DNA of 64,000 nucleotides from the NCBI GenBank assembly GCA_937930635.1, contig CALHCF010000007.1, positions 248,001 to 312,000 of the forward strand, given 5' to 3'. Shown in pieces: positions 8,954-17,511 of this stretch. The translations under genes and the position numbers were made by a program. Within the stretch, counting starts at the first letter, position 1. Each line of letters begins with the position of its first letter. The stretch is from an uncultured Rhizobiaceae group bacterium (GTDB lineage: Bacteria > Pseudomonadota > Alphaproteobacteria > Rhizobiales > Rhizobiaceae). The notes under the pieces are model-generated. The model was not told the DNA's origin, did no database searches, and saw only the letters and a list, made by a program, of their open reading frames with translations.

Positions 8954-10984
8954 TCATTTATTCGGGGTTCGCGTCGACTGCGCCAATGATCCGGCCATAC
9001 GAACAAGCTGAACAAACGCGCTGCGATAACCGAACTTGTCCTCACCTCTGGCGGCTGTGGCCAGTGCCGCGATATCAGCATAGCTCATCGCGTCGGTGGC
9101 TGTGTTGCTACGCAGTTTCTGTCCAAACGCTGCAACAGCTGTCGCGAAGTTCACATCAACCGACACGGTCTGCTGCTTTGGGGCGGGATTAATGGCTGTC
9201 GTCAACAACTTGCTTTTGCTTTCGCCGGGAAGTTTGTAGCGCATTTTCAAAAACCCGAGTTCATCAGAAGGCTTGGCAACCGTCGCGGGCTTTTTCTCAC
9301 CGTAGCGCAGAGGCTCATTCAACACCGCAGGGCTGCCCACCGGCGTCACTTCATAAATCGCCGTAACGCTGTGTCCTGAACCGATATCACCGGCATCAAC
9401 CTTGTCGTTGTTGAAATCCTCTTGCTTCAGTGCCCGGGTCTCATAACCAACCAGACGGTACTCAGCGATCTTTGCAGGGTTGAACTCCATCTGGATCTTA
9501 ACATCAGTCGCGATAGGAAACAGAGTTGCTCCCGCTTCTTCGACCAGTGTTTTCTGCGCTTCGGCGAGCGTGTCGATATAGGCAGCGGTTCCGTTGCCAT
9601 TCTGAGCCAACGACTGCATCAAGGCATCATTGTAGTTACCGCGACCAAATCCAAAAACGGACAGGAAGATGCCGCTCTTGCGTTTTTCGGCAATGAAATC
9701 CTTGAGATGTCTGGGGTCAGAAATACCGACATTGAAATCACCATCAGTTGCCAGCATCACGCGGTTCACCCCGCCTTTGACAAAGGATTTCTGCGCCAGC
9801 TGATAGGCACGTTCAATGCCCTGAGCACCGCCTGTCGAACCACCGGCAGAAAGGGAGCCAAGCGCATCAAAAATCTTGTTCTGACTTGAAACCGGAGTTG
9901 GTTCCAACACCGTCGCCGCCCGCCCCGCATAGGTTACAATCGACACGGTATCCTCGGGGTTCAGCTTTTGAAGCAACAGCCGGAAGGACTTGACCAGCAG
10001 AGGCAATTTGTCCGGTGCGTTCATCGACCCAGAAACATCAAGGAGGAAAACCAGATTGGCTTTCGGCCGCTCCACCGGGGCAACATCATAACCTTTGATG
10101 CCGATATGGAGCAGGTTCGTGTGCTCGTTCCAGGGTGTCGGCATAATGGTTATGCTCGGCTTGAAGGGCTGTGTCTTATCTTCAGGAAGCGGATAGGCGT
10201 AGTTGAAATAATTGATCATTTCTTCCACACGAACCATGTCCTTTGGAGGCAGATTGCCATTCAGCAATGCACGCCGGACACGCGAATAAGAGGCGGTATC
10301 CACATCGATGGAGAAAGTGGACACTGGCTGTTGGGCCACGCTTTTGACAGCGTTGCTTTCAAATTCCGTGTAACGCTCTTCGCTCTTCTGCGGCAGTGCA
10401 GGCGCAATCAATAATGCCGATCCCGTATCTTTGACAACCGACTGCGCATGCCTTTTTTCCTTGCGCGAAAATGATTGCTGAACCCTGACTCCCTGAGTTT
10501 CCTGCAATCGCTGGGCTTGTTTGCGGGGGGATACAGACACAGGTGCTTCAGCTTCCGGCTTTAATGGTTTGGGAGATACCAGCGCACCAATTGACCGCTC
10601 AGCATCTGACAAAACCTCATTTGCCGGGACCCGCTTGGCCGACTGGGTAACCGCAGCAGGCTCGGTCACTGCAACATCGCCATAGATGTTCCACACGGCA
10701 ACACCGGCCAGAGGCACCATTACAACGCCGCTCACAGCGGCCATTGTGGCGGGTTTCATGTTCCAGATTGGTTCAAACACAGATGTCATGATCGTTCTCC
10801 ATAATGAGTTGGTTATGGAGGTAGGACGTTCTGTGGATCCGTTTTCTTGGGTTGCGCTGGATTCTTTTTTTGCTTGCGCCTCGTCAAAAGCACCCATCGC
10901 CGCAAAAACCGCAGCGTCACGCGCTCCTTCACGAACAGGTGGCGGCACGGCTTTGCCAAGAATTTTCAAATCATCATCGTTCAT
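8954..10984 (-). CDS. VWA-domain (YfbK-like) membrane protein paired with ECF sigma factor
   Basis: About 676 residues from the ATG at 10984, which overlaps the sigma factor stop as ATGA. A short cytoplasmic N-terminus (MNDDDLKILGKAVPPPVREGA) precedes one membrane segment (MAAVSGVVMVPLAGVAVWNIYG). After this come a vWF_A N-terminal region (STFSIDVDTASYSRVRRALL), a von Willebrand A domain with an intact MIDAS start (LLDVSGSMN) and a DUF3520-like C-terminal region. This layout is that of the E. coli YfbK family. The position after an ECF sigma gene, with the N-terminus on the cytoplasmic side, suggests it acts as or with the anti-sigma factor. Confidence 0.85.
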   Translation of the reverse strand: MNDDDLKILGKAVPPPVREGARDAAVFAAMGAFDEAQAKKESSATQENGSTERPTSITNSLWRTIMTSVFEPIWNMKPATMAAVSGVVMVPLAGVAVWNIYGDVAVTEPAAVTQSAKRVPANEVLSDAERSIGALVSPKPLKPEAEAPVSVSPRKQAQRLQETQGVRVQQSFSRKEKRHAQSVVKDTGSALLIAPALPQKSEERYTEFESNAVKSVAQQPVSTFSIDVDTASYSRVRRALLNGNLPPKDMVRVEEMINYFNYAYPLPEDKTQPFKPSITIMPTPWNEHTNLLHIGIKGYDVAPVERPKANLVFLLDVSGSMNAPDKLPLLVKSFRLLLQKLNPEDTVSIVTYAGRAATVLEPTPVSSQNKIFDALGSLSAGGSTGGAQGIERAYQLAQKSFVKGGVNRVMLATDGDFNVGISDPRHLKDFIAEKRKSGIFLSVFGFGRGNYNDALMQSLAQNGNGTAAYIDTLAEAQKTLVEEAGATLFPIATDVKIQMEFNPAKIAEYRLVGYETRALKQEDFNNDKVDAGDIGSGHSVTAIYEVTPVGSPAVLNEPLRYGEKKPATVAKPSDELGFLKMRYKLPGESKSKLLTTAINPAPKQQTVSVDVNFATAVAAFGQKLRSNTATDAMSYADIAALATAARGEDKFGYRSAFVQLVRMAGSLAQSTRTPNK

Positions 10985-11559
10985 TGTGCCCTCGCTTCCC
11001 TCACAATTGAGGTTTCGAGTCTCATCAGATCTTTCAAGCGTTTCTTCGCATCGTGAATGTTGGAAGCGATGGTCCCTTCCGCGCAATCCATCACCTGGGC
11101 CGCCTGCGCATGGGATACCCCTTCGCCGAAGACCAGAAGCAATGTATCGCGTTGTTTGGGCGGCAACTGGCGCACCGCATTCCACATCTCACTTGCCCTG
11201 TCCTGCTCCGGCTCATCATTGGCAGGCTGAAAATCCTGGCGCGTCGGCTCAGCGGCCCAGCTGTCACGCTTTCGCACCTCGGAGGCCAGCTTGCGCTGAT
11301 GATCACGCGTGGCGTTCAACACAACCCGGTATAACCAGGTCGAAAACCCGGAATTACCAGCGAAACTGTGGATCGACTTGCCCAGCAGGATACAGACATC
11401 CTGAGCAATATCTTCCGCATCTTCGCGATTGCCACAGCTCTTCCACGCAACACGAAACATCGTCTCGTAGTGACGTGAAACAAGCGCAGCAAAGGCCGCC
11501 CGGTCTCCCTCGACCGCGCGCGCGACCAATGCCCCATCGCTCGTGCTTTCATTCATCAT
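10981..11559 (-). CDS. ECF-family RNA polymerase sigma factor
   Basis: About 192 residues. Region 2 is seen in AAFAALVSRHYETMFRVAW and NREDAEDIAQDVCILL, with FSTWLYRVVLNATRDHQRK following. Region 4 is in RQLPPKQRDTLLLVF and SHAQAAQVMDCAEGTIASNI. Three starts are clustered (GTG 11562, ATG 11559, ATG 11556) and none has a good Shine-Dalgarno. It is translationally coupled to the downstream VWA membrane protein through a 4-base overlap. Target genes are unknown. The pair sits between the betaine-homocysteine methyltransferase region and the MttB gene. Confidence 0.92.
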   Translation of the reverse strand: MMNESTSDGALVARAVEGDRAAFAALVSRHYETMFRVAWKSCGNREDAEDIAQDVCILLGKSIHSFAGNSGFSTWLYRVVLNATRDHQRKLASEVRKRDSWAAEPTRQDFQPANDEPEQDRASEMWNAVRQLPPKQRDTLLLVFGEGVSHAQAAQVMDCAEGTIASNIHDAKKRLKDLMRLETSIVREARAQ

Positions 11560-11772
11560 CACTGATTAGACGAAACCGAATTGGTTTTCTTGGGTCACAA
11601 CAGGATTTTTCTAAAAAAGCGAGATTTTTGGTGGGGAACGCAGATATTAAGGCACATTTCGCGAGCTTGGTTATCCCTTAACAGCAGATCGCCAGACCTC
11701 GTGTTGAATAAGGTCCGCGACAGCTTCACGACCCCGAACTTCCCTGCAATGTGGCGCCCTGACCTCGCGTGT

Positions 11773-13320
11773 TCAGGTGAAAGCGTCGGGCATGGATTCT
11801 TTTTTTCTCGCCACATATTCATCCAGTGCCTCGCGGATTGCCGGATCCATTGGCGGCGCTTCATGTTCGGCAATCCATTTCCGGGCCTGTTCATTTGCCC
11901 GTTGCGGTGCGGATTTTTCACCCTCCGCCTGCCACTGCTCGAAAGAATTGTTGTCGGCGATGGTTGAACGGAAAAAAGCTGTCTGAAAATTGGCCTGCGT
12001 GTGGTCGCAGCCAAGATAGTGGCTTCCCGGCCCTACCTCACGAATGGCATCCATCGCCTGACCATGCTCTGAAACATCAACCCCCGCGGCCATCTTTTGC
12101 TGCGCAGCGAGCTGGTCACAGTCCATGACAAACTTCTCATAGGAACTGACCAGCCCCCCTTCCAGCCAGCCAGCCGCATGCAGGACAAAATTCACCCCGC
12201 CCAGCAAAGCGGGCCCGATCGTGTGCGCGCTTTCGTAGGCGGATTGCGCATCCTCGATCTTCGATCCGGTTAACGAGCCGCCAGAGCGGAACGGCAAATT
12301 AAACTTGCGTGCAAACTGAGCCGCGCCGTACAAAACCTGCGCCGGTTCTGGCGTTCCAAACGCCGGGGCTCCCGACTGCATGGAAATGGACGTTGCGAAA
12401 GTCCCGAAAATTACGGGCGCACCGGGGCGACAGAGTTGTGAAAATGCAATGGCCGCCTGAGCTTCAGCCAGCACCTGTGTCAACGTACCAGCCACCGTTA
12501 CAGGCGACATGGCCCCTCCCACAATAAACGGTGAAATGATCGTCGCCTGACCGGCTCGCGCATATATTTTCAGCGCACCCAACATGGTGTCATCCATCAC
12601 CATGGGCGAATTGATATTGATGAGCGAGGTGACAACACAGTTATTGTCGACAAAATCCTCGCCAAAGAGGATTTTCGACATCTCGACAGTATCAGCAGCA
12701 CGGTCCGGTGCCGTTACGGACCCCATATAAGGTTTATCCGATAACGTCATGTGAGCGTGGACCATGTCCAGATGACGCTTGTTAACAGCCACATCGACCG
12801 GCTCGCAAACAGTGCCGCCGGAATGGTGCATGGCGGGTGCCATGTAAGCCATCTTCACGAAATTGCGGAAGTCCTCCATCGTGGCATAGCGCCTCTCCCC
12901 CTCCAGATCACGAACAAAGGGAGGGCCATAGACTGGTGCAAAAACCGTGTTCTTACCGCCAATTTCCACACTGCGTTCGGCGTTGCGCGCGTGTTGGGTG
13001 AAGGTTGACGGTGCCGTTTTCATCAACTCACGGCAAAGACCTTTGGGAAAATGTACCCGCTCACCCTGTATATCGGCCCCCGCATCCCTCCACATGTCGA
13101 TAGCTTCGGCGTCGTCCCGGAATTCAACTCCAACTTCCTCAAGGATGGTGTCAGCATTGGTTTCAATAATCGCCATTGCTTCTTCATCGAGAATTTCAAA
13201 TTCCCCGATCTTGCGACGGATATAGGGGAGTTGCTCGGCCTTGCCGCCGGTTCGCGCTGCTCGTCTCGCGGCTGCACCGCCGCCGCCCCGTCCGCGCCTT
13301 GAGCCTGATTGTTCACTCAT
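11773..13320 (-). CDS. MttB-family (non-pyrrolysine) quaternary amine methyltransferase
   Basis: A 515-residue member of the trimethylamine methyltransferase superfamily, read without an in-frame amber codon, so it is a non-pyrrolysine type. The start is ATG 13320, with GGAG eight bases upstream. Landmarks include VYGPPFVRDLEGERRYATM, FGTPEPAQVLYGAAQFARK and LPFRSGGSLTGSKIEDAQSA. Characterised non-pyrrolysine relatives move a methyl group from glycine betaine or similar betaines to a corrinoid protein; glycine betaine fits best here because a dimethylglycine dehydrogenase-like gene and gcvTHP are nearby. The N-terminus is an unusual Arg/Gly tail (SRRGRGGGGAAARRAARTGG). It is divergent from the corrinoid protein gene. 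Substrate is inferred, not shown. Confidence 0.9.
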   Translation of the reverse strand: MSEQSGSRRGRGGGGAAARRAARTGGKAEQLPYIRRKIGEFEILDEEAMAIIETNADTILEEVGVEFRDDAEAIDMWRDAGADIQGERVHFPKGLCRELMKTAPSTFTQHARNAERSVEIGGKNTVFAPVYGPPFVRDLEGERRYATMEDFRNFVKMAYMAPAMHHSGGTVCEPVDVAVNKRHLDMVHAHMTLSDKPYMGSVTAPDRAADTVEMSKILFGEDFVDNNCVVTSLININSPMVMDDTMLGALKIYARAGQATIISPFIVGGAMSPVTVAGTLTQVLAEAQAAIAFSQLCRPGAPVIFGTFATSISMQSGAPAFGTPEPAQVLYGAAQFARKFNLPFRSGGSLTGSKIEDAQSAYESAHTIGPALLGGVNFVLHAAGWLEGGLVSSYEKFVMDCDQLAAQQKMAAGVDVSEHGQAMDAIREVGPGSHYLGCDHTQANFQTAFFRSTIADNNSFEQWQAEGEKSAPQRANEQARKWIAEHEAPPMDPAIREALDEYVARKKESMPDAFT

Positions 13321-13433
13321 CACACTGCTCCACGATCATGCCTTCCAGGCGGTGCATATGCAGCACGCACAAGCAGAAGGCTTCCTGAACACCGTTTTCC
13401 CAACACGTGCTTTGGAACAAATGCCCACCAACG

Positions 13434-13467
13434 TCATCTCACTGTCGCAATAGCGATAGTGAGATGA
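13434..13467. promoter_or_regulatory. 15-bp inverted repeat between mttB-like and corrinoid protein genes
   Basis: A near-perfect dyad with arms TCATCTCACTGTCGC and GCGATAGTGAGATGA around an AATA loop. The only non-Watson-Crick pair is one G-T. It lies 113 bases upstream of the MttB-type start and 137 bases upstream of the corrinoid protein start, between divergent promoters. No T-tract follows on either strand, so it does not look like an intrinsic terminator. It may be a shared operator for a dimeric regulator or a structured leader element. Confidence 0.55.
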
Positions 13468-13604
13468 TCCCCCATCCAGTGGCTATAGCCCTGCAGGACG
13501 TCGCAATCGTCATTTCCAGAGTCGCTTTAGGAAGCATTCAGGTTTAATAGTCAAAGATAGTCTGACAAATAATTGCCGCCGTATCTTGCCAGGGAATCAA
13601 CCGC

Positions 13605-14306
13605 ATGTCCGATGAAGAAGAAATCATCCTGTCTGAACTCAGCAACGAAGAACTCGTGCTTCAGATGCATGACGACCTTTACGACGGTTTGAAGGAAGAA
13701 ATCGAGGAAGGCACCAATATTCTGCTTGAGCGGGGTTGGGCACCATACAAGGTTTTGACCGAAGCATTGGTGGAAGGCATGCGCATCGTTGGCGAGGATT
13801 TTCGCGACGGGATTCTGTTTGTGCCCGAAGTGCTTTTGTCCGCCAACGCTATGAAGACGGGAATGGCCATCCTGCGCCCCCTGCTGGCCGAAACCGGCGC
13901 GCCCAAAGTCGGCAAAATGGTTATCGGAACGGTCAAGGGCGACATTCACGACATCGGCAAGAACCTGGTTGCCATGATGATGGAAGGTGCCGGATTTGAG
14001 GTCATCAACATTGGCATCAATAACCCCGTCGAAAACTACCTTGAGGCCATCGAGGAACATGAGCCGGACATTGTCGGCATGTCAGCGCTGCTGACCACCA
14101 CCATGCCGTATATGAAGGTTGTGATCGACACGTTGAAAGAAAAAGGAATTCGCGACGATTTCATCGTGCTGGTCGGCGGTGCACCGCTCAACGAGGAGTT
14201 CGGCGAAGCAATCGGCGCAGACGCCTATTGCCGCGATGCCGCAGTCGCTGTCGAAACAGCCAAGGAATTCATGGCCCGCAAGCACAACCAAAGGGCCTCT
14301 GCCTGA
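13605..14306 (+). CDS. Corrinoid (B12-binding) methyl carrier protein
   Basis: A 233-residue two-domain corrinoid protein. The helical cap domain (SNEELVLQMHDDLYDGLKE, FVPEVLLSANAMKTGM) is followed by a Rossmann-like B12-binding domain with GDIHDIGKN (lower axial ligand H115), MSALLTTTMPYM and VGGAPLNEEF. It is the methyl carrier between the MttB-family methyltransferase, encoded divergently, and the methyl-THF:corrinoid methyltransferase at 17.7 kb. It heads an operon of five genes running to 16460. The C-terminus (KHNQRASA) lacks the Arg/Gly tail seen on its partner enzymes. Confidence 0.95.
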   Translation: MSDEEEIILSELSNEELVLQMHDDLYDGLKEEIEEGTNILLERGWAPYKVLTEALVEGMRIVGEDFRDGILFVPEVLLSANAMKTGMAILRPLLAETGAPKVGKMVIGTVKGDIHDIGKNLVAMMMEGAGFEVINIGINNPVENYLEAIEEHEPDIVGMSALLTTTMPYMKVVIDTLKEKGIRDDFIVLVGGAPLNEEFGEAIGADAYCRDAAVAVETAKEFMARKHNQRASA

Positions 14307-14326
14307 CGCTGAAGGGGAAACCGCCA

Positions 14327-14575
14327 ATGCCACTGGAACGCATCTTCCTTTTTCTGGCGACTGGTATTTTCGTCCTTTACTTCGCAAGAGTCGCCAGCGC
14401 CTTTGTTGCTTTTTGGCCTGCCGGCATCCTCGCTCTGCTGCTTCTTGCCGGTGTCGTTTATGTTCTCTGGCGGATGATCGAGGAAATGCGCTTCACAACC
14501 TCAATCGTCATGCGCGGAGCAGCAGAAACCGTATGCTATGGCACCGCAACCAAACTTCGCCAAACGGATGTCTGA
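14327..14575 (+). CDS. Small two-helix membrane protein in corrinoid operon
   Basis: An 82-residue protein from the ATG at 14327, with AAGGGG ten bases upstream. It shows two hydrophobic segments, about residues 4-22 (ERIFLFLATGIFVLYFARV) and 24-45 (FVAFWPAGILALLLLAGVVYVLW), then a polar C-terminal tail of about 35 residues. I recognise no family. It is 20 bases downstream of the corrinoid protein gene, and its last codons overlap the start of the DUF1638 gene, so it belongs to the transcript. It could anchor the methyl-transfer proteins at the membrane or be unrelated; nothing in the sequence decides this. Confidence 0.6.
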   Translation: MPLERIFLFLATGIFVLYFARVASAFVAFWPAGILALLLLAGVVYVLWRMIEEMRFTTSIVMRGAAETVCYGTATKLRQTDV

Positions 14576-15200
14576 GCAAAACATAAACGCGACGAAAGTA
14601 CGGGTGATCGCCTGTGGTGCGCTGGCTCGTGAAATCATTGCCATAACCCAGTTCAATGGCCTGAGCCACATCGATCTCGCATGCCTGCCTGCCATCCTGC
14701 ACAACCATCCAAAAGACATTCCCGATGCTGTCGAAAAGGCAATAATTCAGGCGCAGAATGACGGTTTCGATCGCATTTTCGTGGCTTATGCCGATTGCGG
14801 CACGGGTGGGCTCCTCGACAAGGTCTGCGACCGTTTTGGGGTTTCCCGAATAGAGGGGCCTCACTGCTATTCATTTTTCTGGGGTAATGAGGCCTTTGCC
14901 ACCCGTGACGAAGACGACATCTACACGTTCTTTTTGACAGACTTTCTGGCGCGCCAGTTCAGGGCTTTCATGATTGATCCTTTGAAACTGGACAAGCATC
15001 CCGAACTGGTCGAGATGATGTTTGGGCATTATAAAAAGCTGGTCTATCTGGTGCAAAAACCCGACCCTGAGCTTGATATCAAGGCACAGGAGGCAGCGCA
15101 GTTTCTGGGTCTTGCATATGAACGCCGCGAAACCGGCTATGGCGATCTGACATCTGCCCTGCTCGATCTGAACCACAAAGACACGCAAAATTCATGCTAG
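14568..15200 (+). CDS. DUF1638 protein associated with corrinoid methyltransferases
   Basis: About 210 residues from ATG 14568 (an in-frame ATG at 14538 would add ten). The family is DUF1638, often found next to MttB-type methyltransferase genes in bacteria and archaea; its role is unknown. Conserved-looking polar residues cluster around cysteines: VIACGALAREI (C16), CLPAILHNHP (C39, H45, H47), YADCGTGGLLDKVC (C77, C87) and GPHCYSFFWG (C100). They suggest a metal, Fe-S or corrinoid site. The gene overlaps the small membrane protein gene upstream and is followed after 91 bases by the 'virulence factor' family gene. Confidence 0.85.
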   Translation: MSEQNINATKVRVIACGALAREIIAITQFNGLSHIDLACLPAILHNHPKDIPDAVEKAIIQAQNDGFDRIFVAYADCGTGGLLDKVCDRFGVSRIEGPHCYSFFWGNEAFATRDEDDIYTFFLTDFLARQFRAFMIDPLKLDKHPELVEMMFGHYKKLVYLVQKPDPELDIKAQEAAQFLGLAYERRETGYGDLTSALLDLNHKDTQNSC

Positions 15201-15291
15201 AGTCGCTTTTGCTATCGGTTGAGGTCGTCCTTGCACTGGAAATTCCGCATTTCAATGCGCAAATGGAACCGTGAAACAAGGGATCCTGTCC

Positions 15292-15594
15292 ATGGCTCAG
15301 TTACAGATCGTTTATTGGCGGGACATTCCGGCGCAGGTCATGGTGAAAGCCGGGCGTCGCAATCAGGCCAAGCGTGAACTGTCTTTACGGTTCACAGAGG
15401 CCATTGATATGGCTGCCATGCGCACGGGAGCGGCCGAGACAGACGATTATCTGGCGGAATGGCGGCGCGGTGATCCCGTAAACGTGGGCGACGATCTGGA
15501 AGCAGAAGCCACCGCTGCCGCAACCGCCTTGGAAAGTGAATACGACAAGGAGCGTCTTGTCGCGCTGGTCAAGAATGGGGGCTGGAACTCATGA
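15292..15594 (+). CDS. 'Virulence factor' family small protein in corrinoid operon
   Basis: A 100-residue protein starting MAQLQIVYWRDIPAQVMVKAG from ATG 15292, with AGGGA nine bases upstream. A GTG at 15271 is a less likely start. It matches by recall the small 'virulence factor' Pfam family, a name that is historical and says nothing of function here. The gene overlaps the next gene, an MTHFR-like protein, by the sequence ATGA, so the two are translationally coupled and may form a complex. A role as small partner subunit of that MTHFR-like protein is inference from the coupling. Confidence 0.8.
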   Translation: MAQLQIVYWRDIPAQVMVKAGRRNQAKRELSLRFTEAIDMAAMRTGAAETDDYLAEWRRGDPVNVGDDLEAEATAAATALESEYDKERLVALVKNGGWNS

Positions 15595-16460
15595 CGGGAC
15601 TATCAAAAATTGCGGTGTCCATAGAAGTCTCTGCCAAACATGTACACGATTCCAAACTGACAGCAGATATGTTGCCAAGGGGCACGAGGGTCTACATCAC
15701 GGATGTCGGCATTGATCCGGTCGCAGACATCATCAAAGCCGCAAGCTTAGTGTCGCAGATGGGTTACAGCCCCGTTCCTCATATCCCTGCCCGCCGCATT
15801 GAAAGTGAAACGGCCCTAAACGCCCGCCTTGCCGGTCTGGTGAACGAGGGGGGAGTGCACGACATCCTTGTTATTGCCGGTGAAGCAGACGATCAGATGG
15901 GCCCCTACTCCCAAAGCCTTGATATTCTCAAGACCGGGCTGATCGACAAACACGGCATCACCCATGTCGGCATTGGCGGACACCCCGAGGGCAACGAAGC
16001 CTATGAGGGGCGCGATGTCATGGCCGTTCTGAAAGAAAAAATCGCCTTTGGCGAACTGATGGATGCGGAATTCCGGATCGTGACTCAGTTCGGTTTTGAC
16101 GGTCCGCGCTTCGTCCAATGGGCCGAGGATGTGGTTGACGCTGGCATAGACGTTCCAATCCACCTTGGCGTTGCCGGTCCGGCAAAAATTACCACGCTGA
16201 TCAAATATGCAGCCCTCTGCGGTGTCGGAAATTCACTGAATTTCTTCAAAAAACGCACGGGAGCGATTGCGCAACTCGCCACCAAGCATTCCCCCGAAGA
16301 AGTGGTATCACCTATCGAGAATGCCTGGCTGGAAGGCCGTGGCAATATTCAGCAATTGCATGTTTTTCCCTTTGGCGGCCTTCAATCCTCCGCCGACTGG
16401 CTGACCGCGCGGGGCAGCTTTGTCCATGCGCCAGCACCAAACGAACATGCGCTTGCCTGA
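15591..16460 (+). CDS. Divergent methylenetetrahydrofolate reductase-like protein
   Basis: A 289-residue protein of the MTHFR (MetF) TIM-barrel superfamily but far from the canonical MetF encoded next to it. The N-terminal Glu is kept (VSIEVSAK, E12) and a Gln corresponds to the TQF motif (RIVTQFGFDG). The RGD motif of MetF is replaced by AGE (LVIAGEADDQ, E98), and the substrate loop reads LGVAGPAKITTLIKY. It is the last gene of the corrinoid operon and overlaps the small 'virulence factor' gene. The likely job is oxidation of methyl-THF produced by demethylation, i.e. MTHFR working in reverse, but electron acceptor and direction are unknown. Confidence 0.82.
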   Translation: MTGLSKIAVSIEVSAKHVHDSKLTADMLPRGTRVYITDVGIDPVADIIKAASLVSQMGYSPVPHIPARRIESETALNARLAGLVNEGGVHDILVIAGEADDQMGPYSQSLDILKTGLIDKHGITHVGIGGHPEGNEAYEGRDVMAVLKEKIAFGELMDAEFRIVTQFGFDGPRFVQWAEDVVDAGIDVPIHLGVAGPAKITTLIKYAALCGVGNSLNFFKKRTGAIAQLATKHSPEEVVSPIENAWLEGRGNIQQLHVFPFGGLQSSADWLTARGSFVHAPAPNEHALA

Positions 16461-16486
16461 CTTGTAGGTATTGGTTTTTGGTTGAT

Positions 16487-17398
16487 TTAGCTCGCCAGAG
16501 CCGGTTTAAAATCTGCTTCTTTGGGCTGCCCTTCAAATTCCGCCTCAAATGCACGAATGGCATCTGCAGTCAGATCAGTGCGGTTGAGCGTGTAGATGTG
16601 TATTCCATCGACGCCATTGCGTGCCAGATCACGGACCTGGTCTTCAACAATGCGGCGCGAAACATCTGTATGACACGCTTTATCATCGCCAGCGGCCTGA
16701 TAAAGAGCCTCAAAATGCTCGGGAACCGATGCTCCGCAATTCCTTGAAAATTCTTTGATCTTTTCAAAATTCGAGATCGGGATGATGCCGGGCACGAGCG
16801 GTATGCGAACACCGGCTTCACGGGCCTTGTCCACGAACCGGTAATAATCCTCATTATCGAAAAAATACTGTGTGATCGCACGGTCCGCACCCGCGGCCTG
16901 TTTTTCCAGAAGCACCTCTAGATCGCTGTCAAATGACGGCGCCCTGGGGTGGACTTCCGGATAAGCGGAAACCGAAATATCAAATGGATACAGTTTCTTT
17001 AGCGCGGCGATGGCTTCAGCAACTGACGCGAAACCGGCCAGGCCATCACCCTGCCCTTCGCCAACATCACCGCGCAGCACAACCAGACGCTCGATACCGG
17101 CGTTCCATAGTTCTTTGGCAAAGGTCAAAAACCCGTCCCGATCAAAGTGACAGAGTGCCAGATGGCTTGCAGTGGGAACCTCATTGAGAGCCTGTAGCCG
17201 TGTCGACCAGTCCATGCTTCCTTCGGTGGCCGAACCACCGGCACCAAAAGTCACGGTCTGAAAAGACGGAGCAAAGCGACGCAATGCGTGCGCTCCTGTC
17301 ATCAAACCCCGTTCTGCCGACAAACCGCGTGGCGGAAAATATTCCAGACTGATCTCCGGCTGACCGGACTTGAAAACGGAATAAGAGGCAGAGGACAT
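16487..17398 (-). CDS. metF: 5,10-methylenetetrahydrofolate reductase
   Basis: A 303-residue canonical MetF. It has ISLEYFPPRG with the catalytic Glu19, VVLRGDVGEGQGDG with Asp111, SAYPEVHPRAPSFDSD, and ITQYFFDNEDYYRFVDKA. It interconverts methylene-THF and methyl-THF using FAD. It is convergent with the corrinoid operon (26-base gap) and divergent from the methyl-THF:corrinoid methyltransferase gene. It shares with that gene an intergenic region containing a methionine-type palindrome at 17512. Its presence beside a second, divergent MTHFR suggests separate biosynthetic and catabolic roles. Confidence 0.95.
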   Translation of the reverse strand: MSSASYSVFKSGQPEISLEYFPPRGLSAERGLMTGAHALRRFAPSFQTVTFGAGGSATEGSMDWSTRLQALNEVPTASHLALCHFDRDGFLTFAKELWNAGIERLVVLRGDVGEGQGDGLAGFASVAEAIAALKKLYPFDISVSAYPEVHPRAPSFDSDLEVLLEKQAAGADRAITQYFFDNEDYYRFVDKAREAGVRIPLVPGIIPISNFEKIKEFSRNCGASVPEHFEALYQAAGDDKACHTDVSRRIVEDQVRDLARNGVDGIHIYTLNRTDLTADAIRAFEAEFEGQPKEADFKPALAS

Positions 17399-17511
17399 AT
17401 TTCAAACCCTATAAAACGAGCCAAAAACGGCGTTTTTACATCAGAATCGAATGCGACAAGCAACGTCGCAAAACCACCATACATACAAATTTTATAATGC
17501 GCAAGATTGAT

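Noticed and set aside
11566-11599. ECF-type autoregulated promoter (TGTGACC and CGTCTAA) upstream of the sigma gene
   Set aside because: Spacing of 20 bases is longer than usual for ECF promoters and the -35-like part is a weak match, so I do not list it as a feature.
11773-13320. Pyrrolysine-containing trimethylamine methyltransferase
   Set aside because: The gene reads through without an in-frame TAG and no pyl genes are present, so the common 'trimethylamine methyltransferase' label should not be taken as the substrate.
15292-15594. Virulence role for the 'virulence factor' family protein
   Set aside because: Only the historical family name suggests it; operon context points to one-carbon metabolism.
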